64,000 bases of DNA from Acetobacteraceae bacterium (GCA_039613835.1 CP154827.1:962501-1026500); one strand, 5' to 3'. Shown: positions 35,361 to 45,859, counted from the stretch's first letter. Numbers and translations are program-made. Notes: generated by a model not told the origin, from the letters alone.

Positions 35361-37829
35361 TTAAAATTGCTGACCAAAACCGAAACGAAGCGGGTAAAGG
35401 CGATCGTTTCTGGATTTTCTGATCGGGACGGCGGCATCGATATTAACCATACCAAAGGGACTCTTCCAGGTGATGCCGAAACCTGTCGAGACGCGCGGCG
35501 TCATACTATTGCCGGAAATTGGCGTATAATCACTGTCACTCGGGTTTGTGTGACGCTGACGCAGGCGCAGCCCGGAGAGGCTACCCGCATCGATGAAATA
35601 ACGCCCTGAAATACCGATTGCGTCTCCCGCGGGGAGCGGGAAATTAAGCTGCGCAGATGCCGTGTAGATGAAGCGACCACCGATAAGATCTTCCTGACCG
35701 GCAATCGGGCGATATTGCTTCCGGCCATTGACATAATAAAGCTCATGGGCTGAGCGCGGCCCGGCACCACCTTGCAGGAAGCCACGAAGATTGGCGCCCC
35801 CAAAATAGAAATTGTCGATGATGCTGACATCGCCGCTTTTGCTCCAATCCCCCATATAGCCCGCACCGGCTCTGAACTGCAGGCCCCAATCATGCGTACC
35901 GGTCAGACTATCGAGCGGAACGTAATATTCCTCGTCCGCTTTCGCGCGGGCATATTTAACATTGCCACCAAGCCCCGCGAAATCCCCGGTCAGGCGCAAA
36001 ACAAAGCCGCGGCGTGGCGTCATGCGATTATCCCGCCGGTCATATGACAGGGTCGTACTCAACTGGGAAAGCAGAGACCAGCCAATGGACTGCTGAACAT
36101 AGATCGATGGCACATAAGCATAATCATTATTCTTCGTCGCATATTTACTGAGATAACTGCTCACGCTGACGTGGCGGTCAATCAGGGAGTAGCTCCAGGA
36201 TTGCGAGAGATAATTATTGAACGCATAGCCGAACCGGAACGTCATACCGATCTGATCCTGATTATAGGATTGATAGGTCTGGTTCGTGTTTTGTATCCAG
36301 AAAATATCCGCGCCCGCAACGATATTGCGCCCGAGGAAATACGGGTCCGTGAAAGAAACGTTCGCCTGCTTCTGCCAATAGGCGATTGAGCCGGACACAC
36401 CGGCATCCATCCCTGTGCCGAGAAGATTATGCTGCTTGACGGAGCCATTCCCGATCGGCCCGACATCCGTTGCATACCCACCACCGAGAGAGAATTCACC
36501 GGTCGGCTTCTCAACCACATTAACACCGATATTCGATTTATCAGGTGCTGAACCCTGAGATTGATCGACCGAGACTGATTTGAAAAAGCCGAGATCCTGA
36601 AGCGACGCTTTTGAGTATTTCTTATCAAAAGGCGTAAAAGGGTCACCCTCTGCCATCGGCAGCTGACGCCGGATCACATCGTCTTTTGTGACCGTATTTC
36701 CGTTAATATCAATCCGCTCAACATAGACTTTCGGGCCTTCCATGACTTCAAACAGAAGGTCGACCATTTTTTTCTCAGGGTTGCGGGCGATGTCTGTGCG
36801 CACCATCGCGAAGGGATGGCCGTTCGCCTGAAGCTTCTCCTGCATGCTTGTCGCATTTTTACTGATCGCCGTGCCATCGTACCATTGATGGGGGAAGAGC
36901 TCGATATATTTTGTGACATCAGCTTTTTTGACGTGTTTGAGGCTTGAGCTGACATCCATCTTTCCGATGTGATAACGCGGCCCTTCATGCACGGTGAAGG
37001 TGATGATAAAATTCTTGCGATCAGCGGAGAGCTCCCCCGTCGCATTATCCAGGCGGAAATCAACATAACCATTATGGAGGTAGAAGCGCCGCATAAGCTC
37101 GGCGTCATACTTCATGCGCTCAGGATTATATTCGTCGGAAGATGAGAAAAAGCGATACCACTCCGACTCTTTTGAGGAGATGACAGAAGCGAGACGCGCC
37201 TGCGAGAAAGCCTTATTCCCGACGAAAACAACCTTATAAACAAGCGTCTGGCGTGACTCGTTGATTTTATAGATGACGTCAACGCGATTATGGGAAAGCT
37301 TGATGATCTGCGGGATGACGGTCGCCCCATAATGCGCCTTTGACGCGTAAAGATCCAGCAGTTTCTGACGATCCGCGGCGGCGGCCTGCGATGAGAAGAC
37401 AGCACGCGGGCGCAGGGCGACTTCCTTCTGGAGATTGGCATCCTTGACCGCGCTGTTCCCCTCAAAGGCAATGCGATTGACGATCGGGTTTTCAACGACA
37501 TTGACGACGAGCTCATTCCCCGCGCGGTTGATCGTCACATCGCTGAAGAGACCTGTCGCGTAAAGCGTCTTCAAGGTGCGGTCAATTTCATCCGCGCTGA
37601 ACCGATCCCCGGGTTGCACAACCATGTAGGACAAGATGGTGCCTGTCTCGATACGATGATTGCCCTTGACCGTGATGACTTCAACTATATCGGAACGCCC
37701 ATGGGCGCGCGCGGCACGACTCGCCTCCGCATCAGAAGTGTCGCGGCGGGCGAGCGCATCTTCCGACACGTTGGAGAAGATGCAAATCGAAGCCATTAGG
37801 ACGAGGCGCTTACACGTCAAGATGCACAT
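35361..37829 (-). CDS. bamA: Outer membrane protein assembly factor BamA
   Basis: The essential Omp85 protein that folds beta-barrels into the outer membrane. The 822-residue product has a short hydrophobic N-terminus that may be a signal peptide, five POTRA domains (about residues 50-440, starting VEVITVKGNHRIETGTI) and a C-terminal barrel ending in Phe (RFGFGQQF), the usual outer-membrane signal. The barrel contains GGANLRGF, a form of the conserved RGF loop motif. It lies 53 bases before skp and 131 bases after rseP. Confidence 0.95.
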   Translation of the reverse strand: MCILTCKRLVLMASICIFSNVSEDALARRDTSDAEASRAARAHGRSDIVEVITVKGNHRIETGTILSYMVVQPGDRFSADEIDRTLKTLYATGLFSDVTINRAGNELVVNVVENPIVNRIAFEGNSAVKDANLQKEVALRPRAVFSSQAAAADRQKLLDLYASKAHYGATVIPQIIKLSHNRVDVIYKINESRQTLVYKVVFVGNKAFSQARLASVISSKESEWYRFFSSSDEYNPERMKYDAELMRRFYLHNGYVDFRLDNATGELSADRKNFIITFTVHEGPRYHIGKMDVSSSLKHVKKADVTKYIELFPHQWYDGTAISKNATSMQEKLQANGHPFAMVRTDIARNPEKKMVDLLFEVMEGPKVYVERIDINGNTVTKDDVIRRQLPMAEGDPFTPFDKKYSKASLQDLGFFKSVSVDQSQGSAPDKSNIGVNVVEKPTGEFSLGGGYATDVGPIGNGSVKQHNLLGTGMDAGVSGSIAYWQKQANVSFTDPYFLGRNIVAGADIFWIQNTNQTYQSYNQDQIGMTFRFGYAFNNYLSQSWSYSLIDRHVSVSSYLSKYATKNNDYAYVPSIYVQQSIGWSLLSQLSTTLSYDRRDNRMTPRRGFVLRLTGDFAGLGGNVKYARAKADEEYYVPLDSLTGTHDWGLQFRAGAGYMGDWSKSGDVSIIDNFYFGGANLRGFLQGGAGPRSAHELYYVNGRKQYRPIAGQEDLIGGRFIYTASAQLNFPLPAGDAIGISGRYFIDAGSLSGLRLRQRHTNPSDSDYTPISGNSMTPRVSTGFGITWKSPFGMVNIDAAVPIRKSRNDRLYPLRFGFGQQF

Positions 37830-37960
37830 TCTCCGATTATGACAATCTCTGAGACAAGGTCATCCCAGATAATTGCGTGTTTTGCAATGCGGTCCGCGCC
37901 AAAACGGCCTATTTTATGCCCAATATGTCGCAGCTTGTGACCATGCGCCATGGAGCGGCG

Positions 37961-39049
37961 TCAGGCACCGCGCAGCCATCGAAAAAGCCCAATATTCAGG
38001 AGGTCATTAAATGTCGAAAAAAGGAAAAGCGCGGCGATGAGCGCAAACCCGACATAATACGCCATTTCCTGCAATTTCCGTGGGACGGGTCGCCGCAGAA
38101 CCGCTTCAAACGCGTAAAAGACCAGCCGCCCGCCATCGAGGATCGGGATAGGGAAAAGATTGATCAGACCTAGATTGATCGAAAGCACCGCCATAAAACT
38201 CAGGAGGCTTGCAACCCCCAGATGCGCCACCTCACCGGAAAGCTGGGCGATGCGGATAGCGCCCCCGAGTTCCCGCGAGCTTCGTTGCCCTGTCAGCATC
38301 TGGCCGACGCCCTGCAAAGTCTGCACAGTCACATCCCAGACCTGCTGCGCGCCCGTGACGACGGCATCCTTCAAACTGAGCGGCGCGCCGGGCTGGAGTT
38401 TGAAACTCACCCCCATCATCCCTGCATGGGCGGCGTCCTTCGCTGTCGGGTCCCGTCCAATCGTGATGGGAAGGGTCAGGATTTGTCCCTCCCGGCGGAC
38501 CTGCAAGGTTGTCACCTCACCTGCCCGTTTGGAGGCTTCGGCACGGACATCGCCCACATTCAGCATTTTGAGGCCGCCAATGGCCGTGATGACATCACCC
38601 GTCTTCACCCCTGCCCGCGACGCGGCACTGTCCGGCAAGATCTGCGCGATGCGGTCACTCAGCTTCGGCTGGCCGAAAAAGCTTAATAAAGCGATGTAGA
38701 GAATGAAAGCGAGGAAGAAATTGAAAAGCGGCCCCATGACAATAACGAGTGCGCGGGAGCCAACTCCCTTCTCATGAAAAGTTCTGCCCTTTTCCCACGC
38801 TGCCTGCTGCGCCGGTGTGGCATCTTCAGGCCCTTCAAAGCCATGCGGTTTGACGTAGCCTCCCAAAGGGATGGCGCTGATGCACCAGGCCGTGCCGGTC
38901 CGGTCATGCCACGTCCACAGCTTGGGTCCGAACCCGATCGAAAACGTATCCACTTTGATACCCCGCCATTTTGCGGCGAGGTAATGGCCTAATTCATGAA
39001 TAAAAACCAGGACACCGAGAACAAAGGCAAAGGCAATAAGACTGTGCAT
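37961..39049 (-). CDS. rseP: Site-2 protease RseP
   Basis: An intramembrane zinc protease that cleaves anti-sigma factors and remnant signal peptides. The frame is open to 39169 but the ATG at 39049 gives the standard start (MHSLIAFAFVLGVLVFIHELGHYLA) and 362 residues, with the zinc motif HELGH at residues 18-22. One PDZ domain lies at about 120-210, and the second active-site segment is PILDGGRLV, followed by further membrane helices. It follows dxr by 26 bases. Confidence 0.93.
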   Translation of the reverse strand: MHSLIAFAFVLGVLVFIHELGHYLAAKWRGIKVDTFSIGFGPKLWTWHDRTGTAWCISAIPLGGYVKPHGFEGPEDATPAQQAAWEKGRTFHEKGVGSRALVIVMGPLFNFFLAFILYIALLSFFGQPKLSDRIAQILPDSAASRAGVKTGDVITAIGGLKMLNVGDVRAEASKRAGEVTTLQVRREGQILTLPITIGRDPTAKDAAHAGMMGVSFKLQPGAPLSLKDAVVTGAQQVWDVTVQTLQGVGQMLTGQRSSRELGGAIRIAQLSGEVAHLGVASLLSFMAVLSINLGLINLFPIPILDGGRLVFYAFEAVLRRPVPRKLQEMAYYVGFALIAALFLFSTFNDLLNIGLFRWLRGA

Positions 39050-39075
39050 CACAGTGTCGATCTCACTTGAGGAAG

Positions 39076-40281
39076 TTAAATATGAGAGGAAACATCGGCG
39101 CCTCTGGTTAGGGGTCGATCTCGCCGTGAGATGCAGCTTTGGGCGAGCTTGCGGGCTTCCGCGTCCCAATGAAATACCGCATCCAGGCTTTCAATGGCCG
39201 GCGCGCCGAGTTTTTCAAGCGTGTGTTCAATGACTTCCGCAATATCGAGAAAGCCGATCCGACGCTGGAGGAAGCTCTCTACCGCTACCTCATTCGCGGC
39301 TGAGTAAATTGTCGGCGCACCATGGCCCGCGCGGAGAGCCTGCCGGGCGAGACGAAGCGCCTTGAAACGCGTTTCATCCGGTTTTTCAAAACTCAGCGTC
39401 GCCAGTTCAGCAAGGTCGAGACGCGGGGCTTTCGTCGCGAGGCGTTGATGGCCTCCCAGAGTATGCGCAATCGGCATGCGCATATCATTGGCGCCGACAT
39501 GCGCGATCAGGCTGCCATCCCGATATTGCACGAGTCCATGCACTGCGGATTGCGGGTGCACCAGCACGTCGATCCGCGCATCCTCAAGCTGGAAAAGCCG
39601 CGCCGCTTCAATCACCTCAAGCCCCTTATTGGCCATCGTGGCGGAGTCGATCGTGATTTTCGCCCCCATGGTCCATGTCGGGTGCTTCAGCGCCTTTTCC
39701 GGCGTTGCGCAGCGCATTTCCTCCAGATCAGCGCGGATAAACGGGCCGCCCGACGCGGTGAGGATGATTTTCTCGACATCCTGCGCGTTATTACCCTGCA
39801 GACACTGAAAAATCGCATTATGCTCGGAATCGACAGGCATCAATGTCGCACCCGCCTTTTTGACGACGCGCAACATGACATCGCCCGCACTGACAAGCGC
39901 TTCCTTATTGGCGAGGGCGATGTCCCGCCCATTGGCCGTCGCTGCCAAAGTTGGCTCAAGCCCGGCGGCACCGGTAATGGCCGCCATCGTGTAATCTGCC
40001 GGGATAGACGCCGCTTCAATGATCGCCTGACGCCCTGCCATGCATGTTGTTTCCGTGCCTTTTAAGGCGGATTTGAGCGCACCTAAAAGGGCCTCATCAT
40101 GGATCACGGCAAATTCTGCCCGCAACTCGCGCGCCTGCTCCGCCAGGAGGGCGGCATTGCGCCCGCCGACGAGGGCCCGTACTCGATAAAGCGCGGGCTG
40201 TTCCTTGATCAGCGCGATCGTTGAACAACCGATACTGCCCGTGCTTCCCAGAATGGTAACGCTGCGTGGGGGGGGGGACAT
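39076..40281 (-). CDS. dxr: 1-deoxy-D-xylulose 5-phosphate reductoisomerase
   Basis: The second enzyme of the MEP pathway to isoprenoids, including the undecaprenyl carrier made by UppS. The 401-residue protein has the NADPH motif GSTGSIGCSTIALI near the start, DSEHNAIFQCL and the acid residues around it for the metal and substrate, and SAANEVAVESFL. ATG 40281 is chosen; a TTG one codon earlier has equal spacing from GGAG. Codons 2-5 are TCC CCC CCC CCA, a run of ten C bases (40268-40277) right behind the start. Confidence 0.96.
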   Translation of the reverse strand: MSPPPRSVTILGSTGSIGCSTIALIKEQPALYRVRALVGGRNAALLAEQARELRAEFAVIHDEALLGALKSALKGTETTCMAGRQAIIEAASIPADYTMAAITGAAGLEPTLAATANGRDIALANKEALVSAGDVMLRVVKKAGATLMPVDSEHNAIFQCLQGNNAQDVEKIILTASGGPFIRADLEEMRCATPEKALKHPTWTMGAKITIDSATMANKGLEVIEAARLFQLEDARIDVLVHPQSAVHGLVQYRDGSLIAHVGANDMRMPIAHTLGGHQRLATKAPRLDLAELATLSFEKPDETRFKALRLARQALRAGHGAPTIYSAANEVAVESFLQRRIGFLDIAEVIEHTLEKLGAPAIESLDAVFHWDAEARKLAQSCISRRDRPLTRGADVSSHI

Positions 40282-40315
40282 CAAAATTTAACTCCGGTCA
40301 TAAAACGAAAGAAGA

Positions 40316-41167
40316 TCATGGGAGAAAAGCCGAAATCAGATCCTGCCAGGCGGAGAGAAACGCAAAGCACCAGAGGGGCTGATGGGTCACGCCAATCGTC
40401 ATCAGGGCCGCGAAAGGCGCCGCGACGAGGAGCCCGTCCAGACGATCGAGAAGCCCTCCATGCCCGGGGATGAGACGCCCGGAATCCTTGACGCCCAGCC
40501 ACCTTTTGGTCGCACTTTCCGTCATATCACCTGCCTGCGCCACCATCCCGAGAAAAGCCCCGGTAAGAAACCCGCCAAAGAGACAGTCGGGTGAAAAGAT
40601 GACCGCCCAGCCCAGCCCGACAAGGGTGGCGCCTGATAACCCGCCCAGCGCGCCTGACCATGTCTTGTTCGGCGATACACGCGGGGCCAGCTTTTTGCCA
40701 CCGATGAGGCGGCCGGCAAGATAGGCAAAACTGTCGCTTGCCACCACGACGGTGACGACAAACCCCGCATAGATCAGCCCGGTTTCTGGCCAGAAACGAA
40801 GATAGACAAGGCTTGAGACGCCGAGGCAGATCGGCACGATCAGCCCGAGGCAGCGCCAACCGAAAATCCATGACACGCTACAAACATGGATGATCTCGCT
40901 CCACGCGCCGCGTTGCGCCATGGCGACGCAGATGACGGGCCAGGCGCAGAGGAGGACACGACGCCATTGCGATATGTCATCCCCTGACTGGGACAGCATG
41001 GTCGCGCCTTCATAGGCAAGCCCGGCACCGAGCAACGCCATTGCAAGTCCGAAGATCACCCCCCCTTTGATGAGCACGAAAGCAACAATCGGGATCATGA
41101 CCGCGACAGAAAGAAGGCGTGACCGAAGGTCGGACCAATGCCCTGACTGAGCCTGTCCAGTTTTCAC
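40316..41167 (-). CDS. cdsA: Phosphatidate cytidylyltransferase (CDP-diglyceride synthase)
   Basis: Makes CDP-diacylglycerol, the precursor of all phospholipids. The 283-residue integral membrane protein has about seven hydrophobic segments and the family signature SATKRWLGVKDSGRLIPGHGG followed by DRLD near residue 240. The GTG start overlaps the uppS stop (GTGA). The upstream order frr-uppS-cdsA-dxr is classic. Confidence 0.95.
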   Translation of the reverse strand: MKTGQAQSGHWSDLRSRLLSVAVMIPIVAFVLIKGGVIFGLAMALLGAGLAYEGATMLSQSGDDISQWRRVLLCAWPVICVAMAQRGAWSEIIHVCSVSWIFGWRCLGLIVPICLGVSSLVYLRFWPETGLIYAGFVVTVVVASDSFAYLAGRLIGGKKLAPRVSPNKTWSGALGGLSGATLVGLGWAVIFSPDCLFGGFLTGAFLGMVAQAGDMTESATKRWLGVKDSGRLIPGHGGLLDRLDGLLVAAPFAALMTIGVTHQPLWCFAFLSAWQDLISAFLP

Positions 41168-41928
41168 TTACATGCCTCCTCATCAAGCCGCCCGCCATAA
41201 CGCCGCTCACGCGATGCGTAATCAGAGAGGAGCTGCTCAAAATGATTTTTCGTAAAATCGGGCCAGAAAACATCCAGAAAGGCCAGTTCGGAATAGGCGC
41301 TTTCCCAAAGCAGAAAATTGGAGAGACGCTGCTCACCACTCGTCCGGACAATCAGATCCGGGTCAGGGAGGCCATGTGTCTGGAGGCAGGAGGCGAATTG
41401 CACTTCCGTGATCGTGGCGGGGTCGATCTTCCCCTCGGAAGCCATGAGGGCCAGCTTGCGCGCAGCCTGCAGCACATCGCTCCGCGCGCCGTAGGAAAGC
41501 GCGAGGACGAGTGTCAGGCGCTGATTTCGGGAGGTCAGTTGTTCCGCCCGACGGATCTCATCCGCAAGATCTGCCTCAAAACGCGATAATTCCCCGATCA
41601 CGCGCAGCCTGACGCCTTCCGCGTGAAGTTCCGCCACTTTATGGCGCAGGTAGTAACGCAGAAGTGCCGTCAGGTCGCTCACCTCATCCGGCGCGCGACG
41701 CCAGTTCTCGGAGGAAAACGCATAAAGGGTCAGGAAGGAAACACCATGTTCTAGCGCCGCCGTCACGCAGCGACGCACGGCTTCCGCGCCCGCGCGATGC
41801 CCGAAAACCGTCGGTTTTTTGCGCGTGCGTGCCCAACGCCCATTGCCATCCATAATGAAAGCAATGTGGCTTGGCTTCGCGATGCTCGTCACGCGAGTCC
41901 GAACAGGCTTTGTCGACACGATGGGCAC
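41164..41928 (-). CDS. uppS: Isoprenyl transferase (undecaprenyl diphosphate synthase)
   Basis: Makes the C55 lipid carrier for peptidoglycan and LPS O-units. The 254-residue protein has the cis-prenyltransferase start HIAFIMDGNGRWA with the catalytic Asp, then GHRAGAEAVRR, and LTLYAFSSENWRR. Its C-terminal DVFWPDF and RRYGGR are also typical. GTG start at 41928, 9 bases after frr. Confidence 0.96.
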   Translation of the reverse strand: MPIVSTKPVRTRVTSIAKPSHIAFIMDGNGRWARTRKKPTVFGHRAGAEAVRRCVTAALEHGVSFLTLYAFSSENWRRAPDEVSDLTALLRYYLRHKVAELHAEGVRLRVIGELSRFEADLADEIRRAEQLTSRNQRLTLVLALSYGARSDVLQAARKLALMASEGKIDPATITEVQFASCLQTHGLPDPDLIVRTSGEQRLSNFLLWESAYSELAFLDVFWPDFTKNHFEQLLSDYASRERRYGGRLDEEACK

Positions 41929-41937
41929 GTTGCGCTC

Positions 41938-42504
41938 TTATACCTGCTTGATTTCCTTTTCCTTGTCGGCAAGGGTTTCATCAACCGTCTTTATGAAGCG
42001 ATCGGTCAGTTTCTGCACAGCGTCTGACCATGTCTTCATGTCGTCCTGGCTGATATCGCCTTTCTTCTCACGATTTTTGATCTGCTCCATTCCGTCTCGG
42101 CGCACGCCGCGGACGGAAATGCGTGCATTTTCCGCATAGCGTCCCGCCGCGCGGGCCAGTTCCACCCGGCGTTCTTCCGTCAATTGCGGAATAGGCACGC
42201 GGATCGTCTGACCGTCAGAGGCCGGATTCAGCCCCAGCCCTGCATCTCGTATAGCCCGCTCCACAGCGCTGACCAGCGTCTTGTCCCAGACTGAAACGGT
42301 CAGCATCCTGGCTTCCGGCACCGCGATTGACCCCACCTGGGTCAAAGGCACCTCACTCCCGTAAGCCTCGACCCGCACAGGCTCGAGCAGGTTGGGACTG
42401 GCGCGACCCGAGCGCAGACCGGCAAGGTCACGTCGGAAGCTGTCAATCGCGCCCTCCATACGTCGGATTAGATCGTCCTGTAGCGCGTCAAGTCCGGTGG
42501 ACAT
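41938..42504 (-). CDS. frr: Ribosome recycling factor
   Basis: Splits post-termination ribosomes together with EF-G. The 188-residue protein begins with [31 protein letters not shown] and contains [20 protein letters not shown]; both are strongly conserved. Length is standard (185). It follows pyrH by 44 bases. Confidence 0.97.
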   Translation of the reverse strand: MSTGLDALQDDLIRRMEGAIDSFRRDLAGLRSGRASPNLLEPVRVEAYGSEVPLTQVGSIAVPEARMLTVSVWDKTLVSAVERAIRDAGLGLNPASDGQTIRVPIPQLTEERRVELARAAGRYAENARISVRGVRRDGMEQIKNREKKGDISQDDMKTWSDAVQKLTDRFIKTVDETLADKEKEIKQV

Positions 42505-42548
42505 GGTTGTTTCTCCTCCTCGAAACCTCTTTTACTGCGTGGGGGCTT

Positions 42549-43268
42549 TTATACCGCCGCGTCAATCCGCGTAAATGGCCCCTTCCCGCGCATGACATCC
42601 TGAAATGCACCGGGCGCGTGAATATTAAAGACAATGATCGGCAATCTGTTCTCACGCGCGAGGGAAATCGCAGCCGCATCCATCACATTGAGGTCGCGTG
42701 AGAGAACATCCATATAAGTCAGGGTGTCATAGCGCTTCGCGGCCGCGTCTTTTCTCGGATCGGAGGAATAAACACCATCAACCTGAGTCCCTTTAAATAA
42801 GGCATCGCACTCCATCTCACTCGCGCGCAGGGCGGCCGCCGTGTCAGTCGTGAAAAACGGATTTCCCGTTCCGGCGGCGAAAATTACGACTCGCCCCTTA
42901 TCCATATGGCGCACGGCGCGACGTCGAATATAGGGCTCCGCAATGGCAGACATCTGAATGGCGGACATGACGCGCGTATCCACATTGAGCGCTTCCAGCG
43001 CATTCTGCATCATCAGCGCATTGATGACCGTCGCGAGCATACCGGCATAATCGCCCTGTCTGCGGTCCATTCCCTTTGCCGCCGCCGCGACACCACGGAA
43101 GATATTTCCGCCGCCGATCACCAGACAGACCTGCGCCCCCTGCTGCGCCACCTGCGCCACATCTGCCGCGATGGTTTTGACAACCGTCGGATCGATCCCG
43201 AAAGACTCGTCACCCATTAGGGCCTCACCGGATACTTTCAACAATACGCGACGGTAGGGAAGGGTCAT
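42549..43268 (-). CDS. pyrH: Uridylate kinase
   Basis: Phosphorylates UMP to UDP. The 239-residue amino-acid-kinase-fold protein has [13 protein letters not shown] at the start, [10 protein letters not shown] for substrate binding, and [20 protein letters not shown]. Usually rpsB and tsf come directly upstream; here the upstream neighbour is era instead. Confidence 0.97.
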   Translation of the reverse strand: MTLPYRRVLLKVSGEALMGDESFGIDPTVVKTIAADVAQVAQQGAQVCLVIGGGNIFRGVAAAAKGMDRRQGDYAGMLATVINALMMQNALEALNVDTRVMSAIQMSAIAEPYIRRRAVRHMDKGRVVIFAAGTGNPFFTTDTAAALRASEMECDALFKGTQVDGVYSSDPRKDAAAKRYDTLTYMDVLSRDLNVMDAAAISLARENRLPIIVFNIHAPGAFQDVMRGKGPFTRIDAAV

Positions 43269-43404
43269 GATGTCTCGAGCCTCTCTTGCTTGTCAGATCA
43301 CTTTAATCAAATTTCCGTCTCTCTTAAAGCGCCCTCCCTTTTGTCACAAGGCCCGTCAGCTATCGTCCAGCCGATGGCACGCAGGCGCGCGCCCCTCCCA
43401 TCCC

Positions 43405-44253
43405 TCAATCCCACTTCGCACGTTCCTTGACGTTCAGGAACAGATGGCAAGATCGCTCCAGCAAGCGTGTCAGATCCTGACGGGCGCGCAATCCGATGCT
43501 TTTGATTTTCTGCCCGCCATGACCAATCAAAATGGCCTTATGGCCGGCGCGGGACACGTAGATTGTGGCATCAATGCGGATGGAGCCGTCCGGTCGCTCC
43601 TGAAAGCTCTCCGTCTCGACCGTCGCCTGGTAAGGGATCTCCTCATGTGTCTGCATGAAAATCTGCTCCCTCACTAATTCAGCGGCAAGCAGGCGGTCGG
43701 GAAGATCTGTCAGGTCATCCGGCGGGTAAAGATAAGGCCCCCCCGGCAGCGCCTTCGCCAGGGCTTCAATGAGGTCGTCAACACCATCTCCTTTGCAGGC
43801 ACTGACCATGAACAGGCGCTCGAAAGACAAGGAAGCGCGCAGCTCGTCGGCTAACGGCAATAAAGCGGCGCGTGGCACCGCGTCGGTTTTATTCAGCACC
43901 ACCCAGCAGCGTGTTTTCTGCGCCGCGAGGGTGTCGATGATGGCGCGCAGCTCCTCCGTCATGCCCGCGCGTGCGTCTATCAGAAGAACGGTGACATCCG
44001 CATCCTGCGCCCCCGTCCAGGCGGCTGAGACCATGGCGCGGTCCAGCTTGCGGCGTGGTTTGAAAATGCCGGGCGTGTCCACGAGCAGGATCTGCGCCGC
44101 ACCCCGCATCAGAACCCCCATAATCCGGAAGCGCGTTGCCTGAGCCTTGCGGCTGACGATGGATAATTTCGCGCCCGCCATGCGGTTCAGGAGCGTTGAT
44201 TTTCCCGCATTTGGCGCGCCGACCAATGCGACAAACCCAGATCGGGTTATCAT
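43405..44253 (-). CDS. era: GTPase Era
   Basis: A GTPase that binds 16S rRNA and acts in 30S maturation. The 282-residue protein has G1 GAPNAGKST (residues 11-19), G3 DTPGIF, G4 NKTD, and a C-terminal KH domain with GHGGQKIKSIGLRARQDL. It lies 13 bases after rnc, as in most proteobacteria. Confidence 0.96.
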   Translation of the reverse strand: MITRSGFVALVGAPNAGKSTLLNRMAGAKLSIVSRKAQATRFRIMGVLMRGAAQILLVDTPGIFKPRRKLDRAMVSAAWTGAQDADVTVLLIDARAGMTEELRAIIDTLAAQKTRCWVVLNKTDAVPRAALLPLADELRASLSFERLFMVSACKGDGVDDLIEALAKALPGGPYLYPPDDLTDLPDRLLAAELVREQIFMQTHEEIPYQATVETESFQERPDGSIRIDATIYVSRAGHKAILIGHGGQKIKSIGLRARQDLTRLLERSCHLFLNVKERAKWD

Positions 44254-44266
44254 GACATATCCTTTT

Positions 44267-45028
44267 TTAAATCAGTTCTCGCCGAAGCAGCCGCATCAGG
44301 GCCGCCGCGGCCGCGCTCTCCGCCAGTCTTTTACTGCGCGCCGTGCCTTCCGCACTCAAGGCGAGGGCCGAGACGCGCACGGTAAATTGCGGCGCATGGG
44401 ACGGGCCTTCCGTGCGAATCGTTTCATAGAGGGGTAAAGTGCGGTCATTTCCCAGAACAAATTCCTGAAGCGCCGTTTTGGGATCTTTCGGCGGTGTGAT
44501 CTGCGCTTCCATGATCGACGCCCAGTGACGATGCACGAAGCGCCTGACAGGGTCTAGCCCCCCATCAAGATAAAGCGCGCCGAGAATGGCTTCCATCGCG
44601 TCAGCGAGGACATTCGCCAGATGGCGAATGTCCGAGTGCTCCTCATGTTCCGCGATATTCAGCATTTCCGACAGGTCAAGCGCTTCGGCCACCGGGGCCA
44701 GCGCGTTGCGTGAGACGAGGGCCGCGTGACGCGGGCCGAGCGCGCCCTCCGTCTCATCCGGGAAGCGCTCCAGAAGCCATTCCGCCACAATGAGGCCGAG
44801 GACGCGATCCCCAATAAATTCCAACCTCTCATTTGAGGCGAGGCTTTGCCGAGGGTCCGCCCGACGCGCAGTACGTCGCTTACCCCGCAGGGCCACGGCG
44901 GAGCGATGCGTTAAGGCACGCTCCAGAAGGGAGGTGTCTTTAAAAACGTAATCCAGACTTTTCTGAAGGCGTGTCAGAGACGCCTTCAGATGCGGTGATG
45001 GGAGGGCGGACTTCCTCGGAGACGACAT
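44267..45028 (-). CDS. rnc: Ribonuclease III
   Basis: Cleaves double-stranded RNA in rRNA processing. The 253-residue protein has the signature NERLEFIGDRVLG (about residue 65), the second metal-site segment ADAMEAILGALYLDGG, and a C-terminal double-stranded-RNA-binding domain (about 178-250). It follows lepB by 7 bases and precedes era. Confidence 0.96.
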   Translation of the reverse strand: MSSPRKSALPSPHLKASLTRLQKSLDYVFKDTSLLERALTHRSAVALRGKRRTARRADPRQSLASNERLEFIGDRVLGLIVAEWLLERFPDETEGALGPRHAALVSRNALAPVAEALDLSEMLNIAEHEEHSDIRHLANVLADAMEAILGALYLDGGLDPVRRFVHRHWASIMEAQITPPKDPKTALQEFVLGNDRTLPLYETIRTEGPSHAPQFTVRVSALALSAEGTARSKRLAESAAAAALMRLLRRELI

Positions 45029-45035
45029 AAATCCG

Positions 45036-45824
45036 TTATTTCACGACGGAGAAGAGGCGGGACCAGCGGATTTCCGCAGGCCAATGCCAGATCTCCCAGA
45101 GGGGGTGGCGGGCATCGAAGGAGTAGAAAACAAAACGCGCCTTCCCAACGAGGTTTTCCATGGGCACATAGCCCAGCCCGTCTTTATCCTGAAAGCGACT
45201 ATCAGCGCTGTCGTCCCGATCATCGCCCATCGCGAAGAAGTAGCCTTGCGGCACGACATATTCTTCCGAATTATTTGCGAAACCGGCCTGCGACCATTGA
45301 AAAATGTCATGGGTGACCGGCTTTCTGCCATCGGAGCCCGGGAGGACCTCCTGATAGAGAATACCGCGCAGCAGGCGGCGATTTTCATCCTGGATCTCGT
45401 AAGGTCGCAAGGGCGTGCGGTCGATAAGCTGGTCATTCACGTAAAGACGCCCCTCCCGCATCGCGATCCGATCACCCGGGAGGCCGATAATGCGTTTGAT
45501 GTAATCGATCGACGTGTCATGTGTGTATCGAAATACCGCGACATCCCCTCGATGCGGTGCCTTCCCTGCGATGCGTCCATCGAAGACAGGCGACGCAAAA
45601 GGAAAAGCATACCGGGACCAGCCATAATCGAATTTCGTTACAGCAACGTAATCCCCCACAAGCAATGTCGGGATCATGGAGCCGGACGGGATTGTGAAGG
45701 GGGCGATGATCAGCGTACGTATCGCGAGAATGACGATGATTGTCGTGATGAGGGATCTCAGAACTTGCCACCAGCTCTCCCGCTTGGAGGTGTCCTTGTT
45801 ATTATCTTGATTTATTGATGACAT
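45036..45824 (-). CDS. lepB: Signal peptidase I
   Basis: Cleaves signal peptides from exported proteins. Start ATG 45824 is chosen because AAAGG lies 5-6 bases upstream; the protein is then 262 residues. One transmembrane segment (about residues 22-43) precedes the catalytic Ser49 (PSGSMIPTL) and Lys110 (YIKRIIGLPGD). A GDDRDDSADSR box is also present. The position between acpS and rnc is typical. Confidence 0.95.
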   Translation of the reverse strand: MSSINQDNNKDTSKRESWWQVLRSLITTIIVILAIRTLIIAPFTIPSGSMIPTLLVGDYVAVTKFDYGWSRYAFPFASPVFDGRIAGKAPHRGDVAVFRYTHDTSIDYIKRIIGLPGDRIAMREGRLYVNDQLIDRTPLRPYEIQDENRRLLRGILYQEVLPGSDGRKPVTHDIFQWSQAGFANNSEEYVVPQGYFFAMGDDRDDSADSRFQDKDGLGYVPMENLVGKARFVFYSFDARHPLWEIWHWPAEIRWSRLFSVVK

Positions 45825-45859
45825 AGTGACCTTTACCTGTGCAGCAAGCACCATCGCCC

